5,562 nt of DNA from contig JBDRKQ010000031.1 of assembly GCA_043813895.1 (NCBI GenBank), positions 1 to 5,562 on the forward strand. Reading direction: 5' to 3'. Position 1 is the stretch's first letter. Each line of letters opens with the position of its first letter. The DNA is from CAZTAR01 sp043813895. GTDB lineage: Bacteria; Planctomycetota; Phycisphaerae; UBA1845; UTPLA1. Below, piece after piece: positions 4,831 to 5,562 of the stretch. A model generated the notes under the pieces. That model was given only the letters and a program-made list of their open reading frames with translations, was not told the origin of the DNA and did not search any database. A program made the translations under genes and the position numbers.

Positions 4831-5562
4831 ATGGCAAAGAGCCCTGGCAGTCGATTGCCGAGAGACGCCCCATCACACAGGGGTCCGACACGCGGGCGGC
4901 TGCTTTCTACGCATGTCTACCAAAGTCCGCTCGTCACGCGGTATGCCTCGACCGAGATGGCCGAGATATTCTCGCCGTACCGCCGCGCGCTGACTTGGCG
5001 GAAGGTCTGGCTTGCCCTCGCCGAAGCCCAACACGAACTCGGCCTGCCGATCGATTCGGGCCAACTCCACAAACTGGAAGCCGGCCTGGAGCACATCGAC
5101 TTCGACGCCGTCGCCAAGTACGAGAAGCGGTCCCGACATGACGTGATGGCCCACCTGCACGCCTTCGCCGATCTCGCGCCGGAGGCCCGCGGCATTATCC
5201 ACCTCGGCGCGACGAGCATGGACATCGTGGACAACGCCGACCTGCTCCTGATGCGCGATGCCCTCGGCCTGATCCGGCAGTGGCTCGTCTCGGCAATCGA
5301 CGCGCTGGCTGTGCAAGCCCGGCAACACCGCGACCTCCCCTGCCTCGGCTTCACGCACTTCCAACCCGCGCAGCCCACGACCGTCGGCAAACGCATCTGC
5401 CTATGGTGTTGGGACTTCGTACGCGATCTGGAGGAGATCGAAGTCCGTCTTGCCAGCCTGCGTTTTCGCGGCATCCGCGGTGCAACCGGCACGCAGGCCG
5501 GCTTTCTCAAGCTCTTCGACGGCGACGCGGCAAAGGTACACGAACTCGAAGCCCGCGTGGCG
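4831..5562 (+). CDS. purB: Adenylosuccinate lyase, 5' part (runs off the window)
   Basis: The frame from ATG 4831 is open for 244 codons to the window edge. The protein belongs to the fumarase/aspartase superfamily and should split SAICAR to AICAR and adenylosuccinate to AMP in purine synthesis. PurB traits are YQSPLVTRYAS (30-40), His103 in RHDVMAH, HLGATSMDIVDN (124-135, the first conserved region), His176 in THFQPAQPTTVGKR (catalytic histidine region) and the PurB-specific GATGTQAGFLKLF (218-230). The flexible signature loop with the catalytic serine lies beyond the window. ATG 4831 is one base after the lipoprotein stop and adds about 28 basic, Pro-rich residues before the usual family start near YQSPL. 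ATG 4913 sits at the expected distance but in another frame. Identity is secure; the start is not. Confidence 0.93.
   Translation, partial: MAKSPGSRLPRDAPSHRGPTRGRLLSTHVYQSPLVTRYASTEMAEIFSPYRRALTWRKVWLALAEAQHELGLPIDSGQLHKLEAGLEHIDFDAVAKYEKRSRHDVMAHLHAFADLAPEARGIIHLGATSMDIVDNADLLLMRDALGLIRQWLVSAIDALAVQARQHRDLPCLGFTHFQPAQPTTVGKRICLWCWDFVRDLEEIEVRLASLRFRGIRGATGTQAGFLKLFDGDAAKVHELEARVA

Noticed and set aside
4873..5510. Long minus-strand frames near the right edge
   Set aside because: They mirror purB, whose conserved HLGATSMDIVDN and THFQPAQPTT blocks settle the strand and frame.

Overview
The window looks like chromosomal DNA of a GC-rich bacterium, most likely a member of the Planctomycetota. 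The pointers are a lipoprotein of the DUF1570 gluzincin-like peptidase type (a family especially abundant in that phylum), weak or absent Shine-Dalgarno sites at several starts, and long intergenic DNA full of palindromes and degenerate CCCTCGGA-type repeats. This is inference from content; there is no rRNA or other strict phylogenetic marker here.

Left part (1-1437, + strand): three tightly overlapping genes. They are the last 21 codons of a small protein whose end resembles a TusA-type sulfur carrier, a class V aminotransferase-fold cysteine desulfurase of the EF2568/TIGR01977 type, and a 73-residue DUF3343 (putative Se/S carrier) protein. Both junctions are overlaps (4 nt ATGA, then 8 nt), so this is one translationally coupled unit. 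In the families concerned this grouping belongs to persulfide/selenide handling: desulfurase makes the persulfide or selenide and the small Cys proteins carry it, often for selenium metabolism.

Middle (1591-3310, - strand): thioredoxin reductase trxB, followed 148 nt later by an AhpD-like peroxidase-related protein with a CxxC redox centre. They are co-oriented and could form a small thiol-redox unit, but the gap contains a terminator-like hairpin. The AhpD-like gene converges on the Se/S unit across 153 nt.

Intergenic 3311-3821 (about 510 nt): a divergent region between trxB and the lipoprotein gene. I see no convincing gene in it. It holds a hairpin plus T-tract, a perfect 8-bp hairpin, five degenerate CCCTCGGA-like units, a compound 113-bp palindromic element with 12-bp perfect terminal inverted repeats, and two abutting palindromes just before the lipoprotein start.

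Right part (3822-5562, + strand): the DUF1570-type lipoprotein peptidase, then after a single spacer base an adenylosuccinate lyase (purB) that runs off the window. The purB reading frame is open from ATG 4831 to the end. It carries about 28 extra N-terminal residues, and a more natural-looking ATG at 4913 lies out of frame.
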